In this document: piece after piece, positions 17,711 through 26,793 of the stretch | Position numbering within the stretch: the first letter of the stretch is position 1 | How the letters are laid out: every line of letters starts with the position of its first letter | Assembly (NCBI GenBank): GCA_011364985.1 | Contig: RDOC01000004.1 | Coordinates: 152,218-216,217 of the forward strand | Length of the DNA stretch: 64,000 nucleotides | DNA from: Candidatus Thorarchaeota archaeon | GTDB taxonomy: Archaea; Asgardarchaeota; Thorarchaeia; Thorarchaeales; Thorarchaeaceae | Reading direction: 5' to 3' | Notes under the pieces: model-generated | What the model was told of the DNA's origin: nothing | Seen by the model: only the letters and a program-made list of their open reading frames with translations | Databases searched by the model: none | Position numbers and translations under genes: made by a program

Positions 17711-19069
17711 TCATATCGATTCCTTGATTGCACTATCAATACGGTTTACAGCTTCGTCTATGTTCTCCTTCGTAATAATGTAGCTTGGAGTTAATCTCAT
17801 GACGTTTTGGCCGGCGCCAAGAACCCATAGCTTTTGTCTTTGCACTGCATTCTTGATGATAGTATCTCGAAGCTTGGGAGCTTTCTCCTTGGATTTCTTG
17901 TCTTTCACAAATTCAATACCAATCATCAAGCCCATCCCACGAACATCGCCAATAACTTCGTGTTTTTCCTTGAGTTCATCCAGCAGCTTCAGAAAGTATA
18001 CTCCATTCTCAGCATTCTTTCTGAGATAATCACCATCTTCCATATGTTTGAGAATCCATAGCGAGAGAAGCCCCATCTTGGGCTCGGCAGAGAAAGTCTC
18101 CGAGTGACGTGATGGCCCAGTAAACATGGGCACAGGTCCGATTGACGCTCCCATTGGATATCCTCCACCTATTGCTTTGCCCATAGAGATGTAATCGGGA
18201 GTAACATCATGATTCTCCATAGAAGTCCACTTCCCTGTGCGTCCCATGCCAGCCTGGACCTCATCGCCCATGAAATAAGCTCCAAATTCCTTGGCGAGTT
18301 TGTAGAAGCCCTGTACAGCCTTGCTCGGAGGCACAATCAGACCACCCTCACCAGCAAGTCCTTCCATTACAACGGCAGCAATATCATCACCCTCCACTTG
18401 TAGTACATAGCGAAGATACTCCACACACTCAAGATTACAATCCTCAACATTCTGCCCGTAAGGACACCTGTAGCAGTAAGGATAAGCAACTCGAATTACA
18501 TCAACGCCTTGAGGAAATCCGTACTTGTGTCTTGAATTGGAAGCCGTCAAAGCCAAAGCATATCCTGTTCTGCCATGAAAAGCCGGACGGAAGGCAACAA
18601 ACCGTTTCTTGCCGGACAAGTCAATTGCAGACTTCATACAACCTTCCACAGCCCTTCCTCCGGAGGTCGTGAAGACAACTCGTTTCTTGTGGGTACCAGG
18701 AGTTATTCGAGATATCTTCTCAGCCAATAGAGTCTGGGGAATCGCATCAAAATCCATGCCTGGCAATTCATGGACGATGTCAACAATGCTCATCTCGAAA
18801 TCCAGATAGGGCTTGTATCTCAGACCGAAAGCGCGGACTGCTACGCCACCAGTCACGTCAAGATATTCGGTTCCTTCGATATCAAAGATTCTTACGCCTT
18901 CGCCTTTGGTGTGGTCCAGACAGCCGTACACATCACGGTCCTGAGTTGTTATGGCAAGTGCATCAGCAGCTCTAGCCTTCCAATACTCGTTTGTCATTTT
19001 CTTCTCATCTATATCATCAAAACCAAGTTCATGAAGAAGTCGAATGTGCTTGTCATCCATTGAGCTCAC
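17711..19069 (-). CDS. Class III PLP aminotransferase (GABA/ornithine-like, possibly racemase-related)
   Basis: PLP enzyme of the ornithine/GABA aminotransferase family. Visible motifs are TTSGGRAVEGCMK, FHGRTGYALALTAS, MGDEVQAGMGRTG (PLP-ring aspartate) and SMGKAIGGGYPMGA with the Schiff-base lysine. The segment YPYCYRCPYGQNVEDCN resembles Thermococcales members that include ornithine aminotransferases and broad amino-acid racemases, so the annotated donor is uncertain. The length of 452 is normal. The ATG start is close to the family N-terminus. It converges on the membrane-protein gene and lies next to no arginine-biosynthesis gene. Confidence 0.88.
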   Translation of the reverse strand: MSSMDDKHIRLLHELGFDDIDEKKMTNEYWKARAADALAITTQDRDVYGCLDHTKGEGVRIFDIEGTEYLDVTGGVAVRAFGLRYKPYLDFEMSIVDIVHELPGMDFDAIPQTLLAEKISRITPGTHKKRVVFTTSGGRAVEGCMKSAIDLSGKKRFVAFRPAFHGRTGYALALTASNSRHKYGFPQGVDVIRVAYPYCYRCPYGQNVEDCNLECVEYLRYVLQVEGDDIAAVVMEGLAGEGGLIVPPSKAVQGFYKLAKEFGAYFMGDEVQAGMGRTGKWTSMENHDVTPDYISMGKAIGGGYPMGASIGPVPMFTGPSRHSETFSAEPKMGLLSLWILKHMEDGDYLRKNAENGVYFLKLLDELKEKHEVIGDVRGMGLMIGIEFVKDKKSKEKAPKLRDTIIKNAVQRQKLWVLGAGQNVMRLTPSYIITKENIDEAVNRIDSAIKESI

Positions 19070-19182
19070 ATCCTGTATGGACTACAACCTTGATGCCCTT
19101 GCCATCTCATTATTTAATTTGTGATGTCGGCGGATGTGCTGAGAAAAAAGATGATGCAAGCTGAATGCGCTCGTATGATTAT

Positions 19183-19563
19183 CTAGGATCTGGCCACAAG
19201 TAAGATGCCAGCAATCAGAATCATGAAGCCAGCGAGAGTGCCTGCATTCAGCAGCCAACTTACTAGATCAAAACTCACGTTTCTCAGGACAATGAATATT
19301 GAAGAAAGCCCAAAGATTGCCAGAAGTCCACCGCTCTTACGTACTTTCCAGTTTATGAAACCGCATGCGTCGTACGACAAAGCAACCATTAGTAAGAGAG
19401 CAATAGCAATCAATACATCAATCAGGGCATTCACACTTCCACCTAGAAAAGTATTGATTCCGCCCACGAGCATCTGAAGCCCGATCACGGTGAGAACTAA
19501 TCCGCCTAACACTGTGAATCCCTGTGCAGCGCCTTCAGCCTTAAGACCCATTATGTTGACCAT
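19183..19563 (-). CDS. Small four-helix membrane protein
   Basis: Hydrophobic protein with four predicted membrane helices: FTVLGGLVLTVIGLQMLVGG, then LIDVLIAIALLLMVAL, LLAIFGLSSIFIVL and LAGFMILIAGILLVA. The open frame extends to 19692, but the extra residues are polar and unlike the rest, and a TATA-like box at 19616-19625 lies inside them. The start at 19563 (or 19551) therefore fits better. It resembles the membrane protein at 17319 in size and layout but not clearly in sequence. Function unknown. Confidence 0.7.
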   Translation of the reverse strand: MVNIMGLKAEGAAQGFTVLGGLVLTVIGLQMLVGGINTFLGGSVNALIDVLIAIALLLMVALSYDACGFINWKVRKSGGLLAIFGLSSIFIVLRNVSFDLVSWLLNAGTLAGFMILIAGILLVARS

Positions 19564-19615
19564 CCATCGGGAGAACGTATTCTCTTTGCGAATAATCCTT
19601 ATTGATGGTGATGAG

Positions 19616-19625
19616 AATAATATAG
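19616..19625 (-). promoter_or_regulatory. TATA-like box for the small membrane protein
   Basis: Minus-strand CTATATTATT lies about 55-60 bases upstream of the chosen start codon and inside the longer open frame. Confidence 0.4.
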
Positions 19626-19708
19626 TTTTCCAAGAATTAGTTAAGTTACGCTCGTAATACACAGGTTCTATTCCAGATGCATAGGATATCAAATAGGGCT
19701 CCTATGAG

Positions 19709-20584
19709 GTGAATATTATTACATACCATAGCCAAGAAAGAGAAGATACAGCAGCCAGACCGGTTCGACTTGATAGAACTGAAGGGCATGTGATTATTGA
19801 GGGAAGGGCCTACCCCGCAAGAGAACTGGTTGAGGCTTTGGCTCAGAGTGGATATGCTGAGCTGAGATCCATGGGAGACTCTCTTGTTCTAGGAAGAAGA
19901 AAGATAACACCTATTTTCAAGTCGAGACAGGAACGAGCAATGGCGGCACTTTGTCATGGAAGTCTGGCCTTTTGCTGCCCTCTTTCGAAACGGTGCGCTG
20001 AGAGAAATAGGGCTCTTGAGATGCTGGGATTGACCCCAGCCGACTATGAACAGATGAAAGGTGAAGCGCATCTCAGGTTTATAGAATTGGCCAAAGGACA
20101 TCCTCGCGAATCGCGTTCCTATGAGCCTCTCGGATACAGGACAGCGAATCGACCGGCAGACGATTACGGCTACGGACAGGATGAATACAGAAGAGACTTT
20201 GATTCCCTTGACAGAGCTCTTTCACGAGAAGAGCAAAAGCAAGATAGCCAACGCTCACCATGGTCTTCCGAGTCTGATACTCGTGGTTCTCAGACTCATT
20301 CTGAGTATAATAAACATGAAAGGAGTGATCTGTACTCTGACCTTGGATCGCTCTTCGGCGAACATGCTGGCTCAGGCATCGAAATCCCATCTTCAGGAAG
20401 AGCATGCAAGACTTGTGGTGATGAGAATATCGAAGGCCTTGGCTCGCTATTCAGTCAGGGCGAACTAAGTCCATTCAGTAGTGATCATCGGGACAATCGT
20501 GAGGAACGTGCTTTCTGTTTCTCGTGCGGAAGAACATTCAGAGAGGGCACTAAGGTCTGTCCATGGTGTGGAGTCACTCAGTAG
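19709..20584 (+). CDS. Zinc-ribbon protein with cysteine-rich core and disordered linker
   Basis: No family recognised. Residues 20-70 look like an ordered beta-rich segment (HVIIEGRAYPARELVEALAQ). A Cys/His patch follows near residues 90-103 (CHGSLAFCCPLSKRC). Residues 140-220 are polar, rich in Arg, Asp, Ser and Tyr, and probably disordered. The C-terminus carries a clean zinc ribbon, CFSCGRTF followed by VCPWCG, and an earlier CKTCGDE pair. GTG start with weak signals. Its last seven bases overlap the convergent TIM-barrel gene. Such ribbons often mark nucleic-acid or protein adaptor proteins in Asgard genomes. Confidence 0.7.
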   Translation: MNIITYHSQEREDTAARPVRLDRTEGHVIIEGRAYPARELVEALAQSGYAELRSMGDSLVLGRRKITPIFKSRQERAMAALCHGSLAFCCPLSKRCAERNRALEMLGLTPADYEQMKGEAHLRFIELAKGHPRESRSYEPLGYRTANRPADDYGYGQDEYRRDFDSLDRALSREEQKQDSQRSPWSSESDTRGSQTHSEYNKHERSDLYSDLGSLFGEHAGSGIEIPSSGRACKTCGDENIEGLGSLFSQGELSPFSSDHRDNREERAFCFSCGRTFREGTKVCPWCGVTQ

Positions 20585-21609
20585 TTGCCAATAGCACTCT
20601 CACGTCTAGTTGAGTAGTCTGCGGGATAACTAAAGGTGGTCATGAACCGCTCAATGCTAGCATCCCTTCCCAATGCCTTCAATTCTTGAAGTTGCTCCAT
20701 GGACACTACTCCCCATCGAAATAGCGAAGCTGTACCACCACGCCGTGTGAACTCGTTAGTGAAATAAAGCGACTCTATTAGCTCATTATACTCTGCGGAA
20801 CCGCTGGTCGGAAGAATCGGACTCCACGGATAGAGATTGATAATCACACTTCCTGTAATGTCAAGGATTCCATTGTAGTCATAACCGTACTGACCCTTCC
20901 CTCCCTCTGAGAAGCCGGTTTCAGGGTCAAGCAATACTTCAACTGAAAGCTTCAGAGGCGTTTCTCTGCCGGTTTTCTCATCTGATGCTCTTGCTGCTGC
21001 TTGCAGGCGCCTAAGACCCTCATTGACCTTGCCAGCCCTCCACTCATGCCACTTGGCATGGTAGTCAGGATTCTCAGTAATATACTCGTATGTGAGCCGA
21101 GCTGGTTCCTGATCGACAGTTGGTGCGAACTCGTTTCTGCACCTGTCACAGAAACAGAAGTGGTCACGAATGAATCCAGCGCCAAAAAGAAGGATCTCAT
21201 CTATGGGAAAAGCACCGAGCTCACTTACTATTTCTGCACCGTATGCCCAAAACTCCTCCCTGTTAGGACATATTTGGTGAGGCATTGGTTCACCTCTGGG
21301 CGAAACAGTGTGGTACTTCGGGTCGCGTGCAAACCATCCATCAGTGTAGAAATCCATGCTGGCGACAGTATGAATGTCTAACGTGTGTGTTAAGTCGACC
21401 AGCTCCTGAAAAAGCTGAGTATTCTGCTCCTGCACTGGTGCAATCTTACTTGGAAAATTTACATATCCAGTGGGACCTTTCCCAACAATCCCTATCGATT
21501 CCATGTAAGATGCGTAGGTTGATACGAAATCCTTCGCGGACATGTCAATGTCCCCGGGCTTCAGAAGGATGAGAAGTTTTTGCATGAAGAATTCCCTGAA
21601 GTTAGACAT
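20578..21609 (-). CDS. Putative TIM-barrel glycoside-hydrolase-like protein
   Basis: 343 residues reading as an alpha/beta barrel: strand-helix repeats with GYVNFPSK, VASMDFYTDGWFAR, CPNREEFWAYGAEIV and DEILLFGAGFIRDHFCFCDRC. The C-F-C-x2-C cluster after a barrel strand resembles the zinc-cysteine site of GH42-like and related beta-galactosidase barrels, and LSVEVLLDPETG could hold a catalytic glutamate. There is no signal peptide, so it would be cytosolic. The start may be the ATG at 21609 or an internal one. A general cellulase-like or DUF-type barrel is the alternative. The family is not certain. Confidence 0.55.
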   Translation of the reverse strand: MSNFREFFMQKLLILLKPGDIDMSAKDFVSTYASYMESIGIVGKGPTGYVNFPSKIAPVQEQNTQLFQELVDLTHTLDIHTVASMDFYTDGWFARDPKYHTVSPRGEPMPHQICPNREEFWAYGAEIVSELGAFPIDEILLFGAGFIRDHFCFCDRCRNEFAPTVDQEPARLTYEYITENPDYHAKWHEWRAGKVNEGLRRLQAAARASDEKTGRETPLKLSVEVLLDPETGFSEGGKGQYGYDYNGILDITGSVIINLYPWSPILPTSGSAEYNELIESLYFTNEFTRRGGTASLFRWGVVSMEQLQELKALGRDASIERFMTTFSYPADYSTRRESAIGNY

Positions 21610-21723
21610 TTTTCCGACTCCGGCAACGTCAATGGTCTTGTATCTGCCCTTTAGCGTTTTCCCATGTGTCCTCTATAAGAATTTCTTGGGGATACTCGCA
21701 GCATTTCCCGTTGCTACACCTTC

Positions 21724-24513
21724 TTAAAAGAACTGGTCCAATGTAGTGAATCCCAATAATTCTTCAAAATCGATGCCTACTGAATCCAAGACTTGCTCAA
21801 AAACTGACCGCAATGTATCGATATACTTGTCTTTATCAAGCCAGTAGCTCGACCCTTCGGCAAGCTGCACTGGAAGCAAGTCCTCTGGTCCCTTTATCTT
21901 AATGTATTCAACAATAGTACCAGGCGGAACATCATATCCAGCATCCTTCAACATCAAGGCAGCACGGACATGCTGTGGTGTAGTCTTTCCATAGGCATCG
22001 AGGGGTTTGGTCATTTGAACACGAAAAGCAAGTTCCTCAGGCTCATAGGGATCTGCTTTTCCTTCAAGGCGGTCGATGACACAATTGACTATTTCTCGCA
22101 CCTCATCCTTTGCCGTCTCAAATCCTTCAGGGTTATCGACTTTGCTCAATGCATGTAGCATTTCACGGAAAGCATTTTGAACAAAGTCTGGCGTGTTTCG
22201 CTTCTTTCCGCTGAGCCCCTTAACCTCGACATAGCCTGATGGGTAGACTCCAATGTAGTTCTTCTTTCTCTCTGACAAGGCCACATACTTGTAGGTTTTT
22301 TCAACCTCAAGGTCAATCCCCAGCTCCTCTCGGGACCACTTGATCAGATCATCTTGTTGTTCGGGAGAGGGATTGTCAAGGAATACCGAGTCTGTATCAC
22401 CATACAAGACTCGAACATCCATCGATTCCGCCTGTTCCTTGGTCTTCATGATTGCATTTCTTCCATAGGCAGTAACACTCTCTGCAGCCGGCATACAGAA
22501 GAGCTCAAAGTGCTGTGCTCCGGTTACGCCATAGGCCGCGTTGACAAAGACCTTGAGCGCCTTTTCCACCACACCGTACCAGTTACGCGCCTGATCGTCA
22601 AGGCTCCTGTCTTTGCTCCTCGACTTGAACCATTTTACTCTCGTGTCTCGAAAGAAACCAATAGTCTGGCTAATCATACCCTTTCGTTTCTTGCATATCC
22701 AGTGGTCTGTTTCAGGAACACGATTATCTGTCGCATTCTTGCATTCTTCGTGAGAACAATCAACAGTTTCATAGCTGATGTTATGTTTCTTCATAATTGT
22801 GGGATATAGACTTGCAAAGTCTAGGACTGTTGTATTGAAGTGAACTCCAGCTTCAGGTTCAATTACGATAGCTCCTTTGAACCGCTTTTCTTTAATCATT
22901 GCTTCAGTGTGAGCCTCGGCTGACTTTAACGTGTCAATATCAATTCGCCTTGGAATAAGGAATCCTCGAGACCTATGTTCCTGTCTAAAGAGAGACTGAA
23001 TCCATGAGGATATGCCAAGACGAGTAACGTCTTCCATTGAAAGGCGCGAGATACGCATCAATAGGACAATTAGGCGCAATAAGAGATTGTCATCATAAGA
23101 GGTAATTCTTTGAGTAATATTGGCATCAAGCCAACAATAGTGAGCTAGTTCGTTGTACGGCAAGGCAGAGATATCAGTACTAAGCTCCAGTTTCCCGATT
23201 CCTAGGAGTCCATGTGCAATGGAGTCTAAGTTTGATTGCTCATACGCACCGGAAAGAGCATAGAGTCGAATGGATGGGTTCTTGAGAAACCTATAGAGAT
23301 CAACGTGAATTCCTTTGCGCAAAAGAGCCAGATCTCTTGCCAGATAGATTGGGCAATCAGTATCCATGTCGACATTAAGCTTCTTCGCTCTATTGTACAA
23401 GTATTGAAGATCAAAAGCATCGCCAACAAAAGTCAGAACAATGGGATAGTCATCCATGAGTTGGAAGGCATCAAGGAGCATTTTCCGCTCATCCTCGTAA
23501 TAGACAATGTCAAGCTCCTTCGGGAAGTTTGGTTGCTTTGGACCTTCAACTATACCTTTTCTCTTTAGAACAAAACACTTCTGGAAGGTTTCGTTATCAG
23601 AGAAACCAATAGCCGTTACCTCATTGGGTGCCGTCGCAGCATCAGGAACCCTATTCCTAACGGGAGTGTACACCTCTATGTCAACAGCGATTCTTCTAAT
23701 GTCAGGAACCTCTGTGAAAAACATTGGAGAATATGATGAGATTATGTCATCCAGACCTTTCTCATCACCAATCACTTGTTTGAACTCATTAAGTAAGGAT
23801 TCATCCAATTGTGGAGGACACGGTACCAAGTTACCCTTCTCAATCTTGTAGAGCAGTCCACTCACAATGTTCTGATCATAGGTGTAACAATTCCGGTATC
23901 GGATGTTTGCCTCCCAAGCGTGACTAATAGGCTCAGGGCCACTTCTGTCCACAAGACGGTCTCTAATGGCACCCGCAGAACCGCCAATTGCAAGAGGATC
24001 AGTTCCAATGACCTTTGTCATTTTCACCGTTGTATCACGCAAGAGATCAGTCAATGGCACCTCCTCAACCCGAACAAAGCCTCTATGAGAGCCAGTCTTT
24101 TCTTCCACAACTTGCACTGGATAGTCGGTGTAGCAATACGGTTTGTGACCACGATTATCAAACCAGAAATGGATTCTCTTTGATTTGGGTTCATAGAGTC
24201 TCGCAAATGCACAATTTTCGGAGCCGGAATAGTCAACAGAAAGAAGATATGATGGTGGAAGATCCGTTGGCCTATCTTGTTCCTGTGCTTTCAGTGGAGC
24301 TACAATTTCTTCCTCTTCTTCCTCCTCCACCTCATTTTCATCCGTGGAATTGTCGTTTAATTCGGTGTTCTTGCTAGATGTGTGTGCTTTGGCGTCAGGT
24401 GATAGCGGTTTTCTTGGAGGCACTTTTGGCTGTTTGTCGTCGGTTTGACCAAAGAAGTCCTCTAAGTTGGATTGTGTGTCTTCGTCATCTTGCCTGTCAT
24501 TGGACAATTCCAT
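21724..24513 (-). CDS. polB: Family B DNA polymerase with PIP-like motifs at both ends
   Basis: Replicative archaeal PolB. The 3'-5' exonuclease has Exo I AVDIEVYTP (about residue 275) and later motifs; the polymerase has DFASLYPTIM (about 565) and YGDTDSVFL (about 703), with KxxxNAAYGVTG between. At 929 residues it is intact. The first 100 residues are acidic and disordered and include Q14-SNLEDFF, an exact PIP-box pattern (Qxx-h-xx-aromatic pair). The C-terminus ends TTLDQFF, a second PIP-like tail. Binding of the sliding clamp by the tail is well known; the N-terminal copy is unusual. GTG/ATG signals are clear enough. Confidence 0.95.
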   Translation of the reverse strand: MELSNDRQDDEDTQSNLEDFFGQTDDKQPKVPPRKPLSPDAKAHTSSKNTELNDNSTDENEVEEEEEEEIVAPLKAQEQDRPTDLPPSYLLSVDYSGSENCAFARLYEPKSKRIHFWFDNRGHKPYCYTDYPVQVVEEKTGSHRGFVRVEEVPLTDLLRDTTVKMTKVIGTDPLAIGGSAGAIRDRLVDRSGPEPISHAWEANIRYRNCYTYDQNIVSGLLYKIEKGNLVPCPPQLDESLLNEFKQVIGDEKGLDDIISSYSPMFFTEVPDIRRIAVDIEVYTPVRNRVPDAATAPNEVTAIGFSDNETFQKCFVLKRKGIVEGPKQPNFPKELDIVYYEDERKMLLDAFQLMDDYPIVLTFVGDAFDLQYLYNRAKKLNVDMDTDCPIYLARDLALLRKGIHVDLYRFLKNPSIRLYALSGAYEQSNLDSIAHGLLGIGKLELSTDISALPYNELAHYCWLDANITQRITSYDDNLLLRLIVLLMRISRLSMEDVTRLGISSWIQSLFRQEHRSRGFLIPRRIDIDTLKSAEAHTEAMIKEKRFKGAIVIEPEAGVHFNTTVLDFASLYPTIMKKHNISYETVDCSHEECKNATDNRVPETDHWICKKRKGMISQTIGFFRDTRVKWFKSRSKDRSLDDQARNWYGVVEKALKVFVNAAYGVTGAQHFELFCMPAAESVTAYGRNAIMKTKEQAESMDVRVLYGDTDSVFLDNPSPEQQDDLIKWSREELGIDLEVEKTYKYVALSERKKNYIGVYPSGYVEVKGLSGKKRNTPDFVQNAFREMLHALSKVDNPEGFETAKDEVREIVNCVIDRLEGKADPYEPEELAFRVQMTKPLDAYGKTTPQHVRAALMLKDAGYDVPPGTIVEYIKIKGPEDLLPVQLAEGSSYWLDKDKYIDTLRSVFEQVLDSVGIDFEELLGFTTLDQFF

Positions 24514-24592
24514 TCACACTTTCTGTCAATTTATTTGACCTGATAAGCACTTCCCATGATAAACAGAGTTCTTAAGAACAACAGTACTTTAG

Positions 24593-25033
24593 ATGGACAT
24601 GGTTCGTTCGATTGAAACAAGACCGATGCGTGTGATCGTTGCCCGTATGGAACCTGGAGAGGATATTCTTGACACAATCGAAAAAGTTGTGGAAACAAAA
24701 GGTATTCGCTCAGGAACCATCAACCTGATTGGTGCAACATCGAGGGTGCAACTTGGATATTTCGATAGAAGAGCAAATGAATACAAGAGCTTCCTCCTCA
24801 ATGAAGACTTGGAAGTCGTTTCCTGCATGGGGAATATCTCAAGACTGGAGGATGGAAGTCCTGTCATTCATGCACACATGATAGTATCAAGTGAAACTGG
24901 GAATTGCTACGGGGGACACTTGATGAAGGGATGTGAGGTATCAGTCACAATCGAGATGATTATCCAAGAAATGGATATTGACATGACTAGGGCAACAGAC
25001 TCGCACACAGGTTTGAATCTGTTAGACCTTTGA
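24593..25033 (+). CDS. PPC/DUF296-domain protein
   Basis: The PPC (plants and prokaryotes conserved) domain fills the whole 146 residues. It is known from plant AT-hook proteins and from stand-alone archaeal and bacterial proteins that form trimers. Marks are RVIVARMEPGEDILDTIEKV, GTINLIGATS, the HAHMIVSSETG strand and YGGHLMKGCEV. The archaeal forms have a possible zinc site near the conserved histidines, retained here. No AT-hook is present. It is divergent from polB across an 80-base gap. DNA binding is often suggested but unproven. Confidence 0.88.
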   Translation: MDMVRSIETRPMRVIVARMEPGEDILDTIEKVVETKGIRSGTINLIGATSRVQLGYFDRRANEYKSFLLNEDLEVVSCMGNISRLEDGSPVIHAHMIVSSETGNCYGGHLMKGCEVSVTIEMIIQEMDIDMTRATDSHTGLNLLDL

Positions 25034-25053
25034 AATACTCAGGAACTTCCAAA

Positions 25054-25488
25054 CTAGATATCAACTGATGCAATTAGTCTTGCAGTGAACTCTAGTTCCT
25101 TCTTATCTGCCATCTTCTCTCTATAATCATCGGGAAATCGGAACCCAAACGCATCCCCCTTATTGCGGGGTATCACATGGAAATGAAGGTGTGGGACTTC
25201 CTGTCCCGCACCAGCACCATTGGCTGCGGCTGTGAGTACTCCATCAGGGTTTAGAGCACTTTTGACCCTTCGGACAAGTTCTGCAAGTCGCTTGCTCATA
25301 TGTGCTAAGACACTCAGATCGACATCAAAGAGATTCTCATAATGCATCTTTGGAATTAGCAGACAGTGTCCGTTCCGCACTGGGAATATATCCATGAAGG
25401 CGATGCAAATGTCATCTTCAAAGACTCTTGTTGATGGAATTTCGCCTCGTATTATCTTGCAGAATGTACAATCACTTTGGCCAGACAT
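25054..25488 (-). CDS. HIT-family nucleotide hydrolase
   Basis: Histidine-triad protein. The active-site motif is HLHFHVIPR (HxHxH-xx), preceded by the N-terminal metal-site start DCTFCKIIRGEIP and VFEDDICIAFMDIFP. These enzymes split AMP or ADP from nucleotide conjugates such as lysyl-AMP or diadenosine polyphosphates. Length 144 residues is typical for the Hint/FHIT class. The start codon at 25488 gives the usual MSGQ-x-CTFC opening. Convergent with the PPC gene, 20-base gap. Confidence 0.93.
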   Translation of the reverse strand: MSGQSDCTFCKIIRGEIPSTRVFEDDICIAFMDIFPVRNGHCLLIPKMHYENLFDVDLSVLAHMSKRLAELVRRVKSALNPDGVLTAAANGAGAGQEVPHLHFHVIPRNKGDAFGFRFPDDYREKMADKKELEFTARLIASVDI

Positions 25489-25597
25489 GGAGAAGAAACG
25501 GTAATACTACGAGATAAAGTGTTGCATAGATAAATAGGAGAGCTGCACAAGTCTCATTAGTTAGTCTCTCCGGTGAAGGAATTAGACTCTTCAGACG

Positions 25598-26788
25598 GTG
25601 GTGGCATTGAGCGGTAGAAGAAAGCTTGTCCTCTTTGACCAAACGCAGAACGAACGTGGAAGGTTAGATACGACCTATTCCGACTTGGGAGAACTTCTCA
25701 GAGATAATGATTTCGATGTAGAGCCTTATACTGAGTTCATGCTTCTAGCAAAGAATTTGAGTAACGCAGATGTGCTGGTCTTCGGATGCCCAAATAGCTC
25801 GAAGCTAAGACCAGCAGAAATTGATGTGCTGAAGAGATTCGTTCAAAAGGGAGGGGGCTTGATGCTGCTTTCGCTCTCGGGAGGAGACCGAGGCCTAATG
25901 AACAACATGAGCCAAATCTCAAAAGGCTTTGGCATTAGCTTTGAGAATACCGCGGTAAAGGATGAAAGAAGTAACGCAGGCTTACCTACAATGCCCCTGA
26001 TTTCAAACATAGCCCCACACCCAACAACGGTTGATGTAAACGACATTTTGGTGCCATCGGCTTGCACACTCTCGGTGAGCGAAAATGCAAAGGCTATTGC
26101 AACGACTTCGGAAACGGCGGAACCATCCAATAAGCCAGTAATAGCCATCGCAGAAAGTGGAAAAGGCAGAGTGCTTTGCTCAGGAAGCTATGAGATCTTC
26201 AGAAGAGGTGGAGGTCTAAAGCACCAAGGCAACAAGGTTCTTGCTGTAAATGCCTTCAAGTGGCTAAGCGGAGAAGTCACGGTCGCCAAACCAAGCAAGG
26301 TTGCTGAATCCCAGAGAAAAGATTCGGACAAGGAATCCAAGACTCCTAAAGGTACAAAGATGGAAACTTCCCCGGAGATTGAAGCAACACTTCGTAGGCT
26401 TGTTAATGCAGTATTCGACCTTCAGAAGGATATATCAAAGGTTACAAAAGAAACAGAGAAGATTGAAAAGAATATTGAAAAGCTCAGGAACCAGTTTCAG
26501 GATTTTGCAGAAAAGACACAATCGCAACTTGGAGTAATGATTCCTGCAAAACAATTCAAGACGGAAGAAGAAAACCGCATGGCGGAGCTTGAAGGAGATA
26601 TCAAGGCGCTGAGGAAGGAAATTGACTCGGTTCAACAGCTTCGAAACCATATTGAGGAACGCCACTCTGCTGCAGCAATGCCCAAAGAAACCTATGAGGA
26701 GCAGGCAAAGAAACTTGATACACGAATGAAAAGTCTTGAGGAGAAACTGGCAAAGAGAGAGATGGAACTCGCCGACTTGGTCTCTTGA
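25598..26788 (+). CDS. GATase-like (IFT52/GIFT-type) domain with C-terminal coiled coil
   Basis: The N-terminal 235 residues have a flavodoxin-like pattern: KLVLFDQTQNERG, a helix, NADVLVFGCPNSSKLRP, FVQKGGGLMLLSLSGGD, then GKGRVLCSGSYEIF. This is the layout of the DUF4350 and IFT52 GIFT family, degraded glutamine-amidotransferase folds without the catalytic cysteine. Residues 235-265 are linkers; 265-396 are heptad-like coiled coil (VFDLQKDISKVTKETEKIEK). GTG start after an in-frame stop. No partner is adjacent. Asgard members of this family are known; the function is not. The GIFT match is by pattern only. Confidence 0.6.
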   Translation: MVALSGRRKLVLFDQTQNERGRLDTTYSDLGELLRDNDFDVEPYTEFMLLAKNLSNADVLVFGCPNSSKLRPAEIDVLKRFVQKGGGLMLLSLSGGDRGLMNNMSQISKGFGISFENTAVKDERSNAGLPTMPLISNIAPHPTTVDVNDILVPSACTLSVSENAKAIATTSETAEPSNKPVIAIAESGKGRVLCSGSYEIFRRGGGLKHQGNKVLAVNAFKWLSGEVTVAKPSKVAESQRKDSDKESKTPKGTKMETSPEIEATLRRLVNAVFDLQKDISKVTKETEKIEKNIEKLRNQFQDFAEKTQSQLGVMIPAKQFKTEEENRMAELEGDIKALRKEIDSVQQLRNHIEERHSAAAMPKETYEEQAKKLDTRMKSLEEKLAKREMELADLVS

Positions 26789-26793
26789 ATATC

